Source: Gammaproteobacteria bacterium
GTDB taxonomy: Bacteria; Pseudomonadota; Gammaproteobacteria; Steroidobacterales; SZUA-146
Direction: 5' to 3'
Length of the DNA: 8,285 nt
NCBI GenBank assembly: GCA_003228965.1
Contig: QIGP01000082.1
Coordinates: 1 to 8,285, forward strand
Numbering within the stretch: position 1 is the first letter of the stretch; each line of letters opens with the position of its first letter. The position numbers were made by a program, and so were the translations under genes. Positions 6,487-8,285 of the stretch are shown one piece after another. Under the pieces are notes generated by a model that had not been told where the DNA came from, ran no database searches, and was given only the letters and a program-made list of their open reading frames with translations.

Positions 6487-7983
6487 TTATTCCACGTCCT
6501 CAAACCAGTGTGCGCGCGCGGCCATAATCAGCTCCGCTGCGCGTTCCGGAGTTAGCGACTCTACCTCTTCGAGGTCGTCCACCGCTTGCTCCGCGAGGTC
6601 TTCACGTGTCACCACGCCTTTACTGGCAAGCACGAAAGCTAACGCTTCGTCCATACCTTCTAGTTCCAGCAAATCGTCCGCAGGTACCGCGTCGCCGATT
6701 TCCTCTTCGCTAACAATTGCCTGAGTCAGCAGCACGTCACGTGCCCTGCTACGCAATTCGTTAACAATATCTTCGTCAAATTCTTCGATGGCCACAAGCT
6801 CCGCCGTGGGCACATATGCCACTTCTTCGATACTGGAAAAACCTTCCTGCACCAAAATGACTGCGACTTCTTCGTCAACATCGAGCCGTTTCGTAAAGAG
6901 CTGAATCAGTGCCTGTGTTTCGGTCTCAGATTTCTCTTCGGCATCGGTTTCGGTCATGACTTTGAGATCCCATTCGGTCAAGTCACTGGCCAAACGAATG
7001 TTCTGTCCGCCTTTACCGATAGCCAACGACAGACGATCTTCTTCAACGGCTATGTCCATTGAGTGCTTTTCTTCGTCCATCACAATCGACAGCACTTCGG
7101 CTGGCGACATGGCATTAATTACGTACTGAGCAGGGTTTTCGTCCCACAAAATAATGTCTACGCGCTCACCAGCCAGTTCATTTGAAACAGCCTGTACGCG
7201 TGAACCACGCATGCCTACGCAAGCACCCACAGGGTCAATGCGATTGTCGTTAGTACGAACGGCAATTTTTGCTCTGTTACCAGGATCGCGAGCTGCACCT
7301 AAAATGTCGATGAGGCCTTGGCCCACTTCCGGCACTTCAATTTTAAACAGCTCAACCAAAAATTCTGGTGACGTACGAGTCATGAACAACTGAGGTCCAC
7401 GAATTTCTGAACGTACTTCGCGTAGCAATCCTTTTACCCGATCGTTCGTGCGAATGGCTTCACGCGGAATCAGGTTTTCGCGAGGAATGAAACCCTCGGC
7501 GCTGCCACCCAAGTCAAGGTACGCGCCGTTGCGGTCAACGCGCTTAACGATGCCGCTTAACAGCTCGCCTTCGCGTACTTTAAATTGTTCAACCACCTGC
7601 GCGCGTTCGGCTTCCCGAACTTTTTGCACAATAACCTGCTTTGCGGTTTGGGCGGCAATGCGACCAAACTTAACTGACTTCATGGGTTCTTCAACGAATT
7701 CGCCGGGTAACGCGTCAGGATTGTAATCAATCGCGTCGTCAAGTCGCAGCTCGCGGTCAGGAGTTTCAAGTTCATTTGAATCGTCGGCAAATACCAACCA
7801 GCGTCTGAACGTATCGTAGCCACCGGTTTCACGGTCAATAGCCACGCGAACATCAATGTCTTCACCGTGTAGCTTGCGTGTTGCCGAAGCCAATGCCATT
7901 TCGATCGCTTCGAAAATAATGTCTTTGTCGACACCTTTTTCGTTCGACACTGCATCTGCAACTAACAGGATTTCTTTATTCAT
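6487..7983 (-). CDS. nusA: Transcription termination/antitermination factor NusA
   Basis: NusA binds RNA polymerase and nascent RNA and controls pausing, intrinsic and Rho-dependent termination, and antitermination at rRNA operons. The 498-residue product is close to the 495 of E. coli. In order I see the N-terminal polymerase-binding domain (about 1-125, with DTFRRWLV and TAKQVIVQKVREAER), an S1 domain (about 135-200), KH1 (RIDPVGACVGMRG, about 248-260) and KH2 (AIGKGGQN, 321-328). Two acidic C-terminal repeats follow (about 356-420 and 431-495; PADDLLELEG marks the second), an arrangement typical of gammaproteobacteria. KH2 carries a canonical GKGG loop where E. coli has GRNG. The ATG start at 7981-7983 matches the conserved MNKEILLV N-terminus. 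No clear Shine-Dalgarno sequence lies in the 15-bp gap after rimP, which suggests translational coupling. infB starts 20 bp after the TAA stop. Confidence 0.98.
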   Translation of the reverse strand: MNKEILLVADAVSNEKGVDKDIIFEAIEMALASATRKLHGEDIDVRVAIDRETGGYDTFRRWLVFADDSNELETPDRELRLDDAIDYNPDALPGEFVEEPMKSVKFGRIAAQTAKQVIVQKVREAERAQVVEQFKVREGELLSGIVKRVDRNGAYLDLGGSAEGFIPRENLIPREAIRTNDRVKGLLREVRSEIRGPQLFMTRTSPEFLVELFKIEVPEVGQGLIDILGAARDPGNRAKIAVRTNDNRIDPVGACVGMRGSRVQAVSNELAGERVDIILWDENPAQYVINAMSPAEVLSIVMDEEKHSMDIAVEEDRLSLAIGKGGQNIRLASDLTEWDLKVMTETDAEEKSETETQALIQLFTKRLDVDEEVAVILVQEGFSSIEEVAYVPTAELVAIEEFDEDIVNELRSRARDVLLTQAIVSEEEIGDAVPADDLLELEGMDEALAFVLASKGVVTREDLAEQAVDDLEEVESLTPERAAELIMAARAHWFEDVE

Positions 7984-7998
7984 GCCAACACCATTGCG

Positions 7999-8285
7999 TT
8001 ATGTGTCAAATACCGGAACCAACCGGGTTTTATCAATGTTATCGCGAATTACCACAATCGTTTCACCTCCAACCTCCAAAACCACTTCGTTAAAGCTTAC
8101 GGATTTTAATAGTCCCGTAAGCTTACGCCGGTTTTGATCTGGCCGTTTGAGTCGGAGGTTTACTTCCCGACCCACAAATTCTTCGTAATGCGACGTCGTA
8201 CGTAAAATTCGATCGACGCCCGGAGACGACACTTCAAGTTCGTACTCCGACTTAATGGGGTCTTCTACGTCGAGCACCCCACTCA
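7999..8285 (-). CDS. rimP: Ribosome maturation factor RimP, 3' part only
   Basis: RimP binds the free 30S subunit and helps its assembly. The window holds about the last 95 codons, ending at TAA (7999-8001). The 5' part lies beyond the right edge. The reading frame stays open to the last base. The first possible start inside the window, a GTG at 8275-8277, falls on the internal valine of a conserved VLDVEDPI stretch, so it is not the real start. Visible family features are the DVEDPI segment, the LEVSSPGVDR motif and the start of the C-terminal SH3-like domain, including QNRRKLTG and a DNIDKTRLVP ending. The full protein is normally about 150 residues. nusA follows 15 bp downstream, as in most gammaproteobacteria. 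A 10-bp perfect inverted repeat lies within the coding sequence (8093-8124). Identification is by similarity to E. coli RimP and by gene order. Confidence 0.95.
   Translation of the reverse strand, partial: SGVLDVEDPIKSEYELEVSSPGVDRILRTTSHYEEFVGREVNLRLKRPDQNRRKLTGLLKSVSFNEVVLEVGGETIVVIRDNIDKTRLVPVFDT
8093..8124. repeat. 10-bp perfect inverted repeat inside rimP
   Basis: AAGCTTACGG (8093-8102) and its exact reverse complement CCGTAAGCTT (8115-8124) flank a 12-base A/T-rich loop. The transcript could form a 10-bp stem within the rimP coding region. No T run follows on the minus strand, so it is not a standard terminator. The arms encode ordinary RimP residues (KLTGLLKSVSF region), so the symmetry may be fortuitous. 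Confidence 0.6.

Noticed and set aside
7999..8277. rimP as a complete short gene starting at the GTG at 8275-8277
   Set aside because: That codon is the internal valine of the conserved VLDVEDPI segment and the frame stays open to the window edge, so the gene is cut, not short.
1..8285. CRISPR array, prophage, transposase, tRNA/rRNA or a novel gene system
   Set aside because: Reading both strands shows no spaced direct repeats, no recombinase or transposase motifs and no tRNA-like cloverleaf. Nearly all bases are taken by seven conserved housekeeping genes.

Overview
The window is one stretch of the conserved transcription/translation operon rimP-nusA-infB-rbfA-truB-rpsO-pnp, carried entirely on the minus strand, so the genes read from right to left. 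Gene order, protein lengths and residue-level similarity to the Escherichia coli proteins (498-residue NusA with both C-terminal acidic repeats, 89-residue S15, 696-residue PNPase with the same active-site numbering) point to a gammaproteobacterium of roughly 50% G+C. A marine or environmental lineage outside the Enterobacteriaceae seems likely, but the sequence alone does not fix the genus.

Layout: the 3' two-thirds of rimP (7999-8285, cut by the window edge), nusA (6487-7983), infB (3989-6466), rbfA (3551-3976) and truB (2659-3567) are packed with gaps of 15, 20 and 12 bp and a 17-bp rbfA/truB overlap. A 131-bp gap follows. It holds an A/T-rich hairpin just after truB, a good sigma70-type promoter, and a leader hairpin that runs into the rpsO ribosome binding site. 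Then come rpsO (2258-2527), a 67-bp gap with a small hairpin and a G-rich ribosome binding site, and pnp (100-2190, GTG start). The last 99 bp (1-99) hold no gene that I can support. They contain two small inverted repeats and may be the operon's 3' end.

Together the genes cover ribosome maturation and translation start (RimP and RbfA in 30S assembly, IF2 for initiator tRNA and subunit joining, S15 as a primary 30S protein), transcription elongation/termination/antitermination (NusA), tRNA modification at U55 (TruB) and RNA turnover (PNPase). All complete proteins keep their key motifs, and no gene looks broken.

I see no defence system, mobile gene, CRISPR array, tRNA or novel gene cassette. 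The points worth a second look are non-coding or intragenic: the truB-rpsO control region, the pnp leader, two near-adjacent symmetric elements in infB, a 10-bp perfect inverted repeat inside rimP, a possible internal IF2 start, and the unexplained sequence downstream of pnp.
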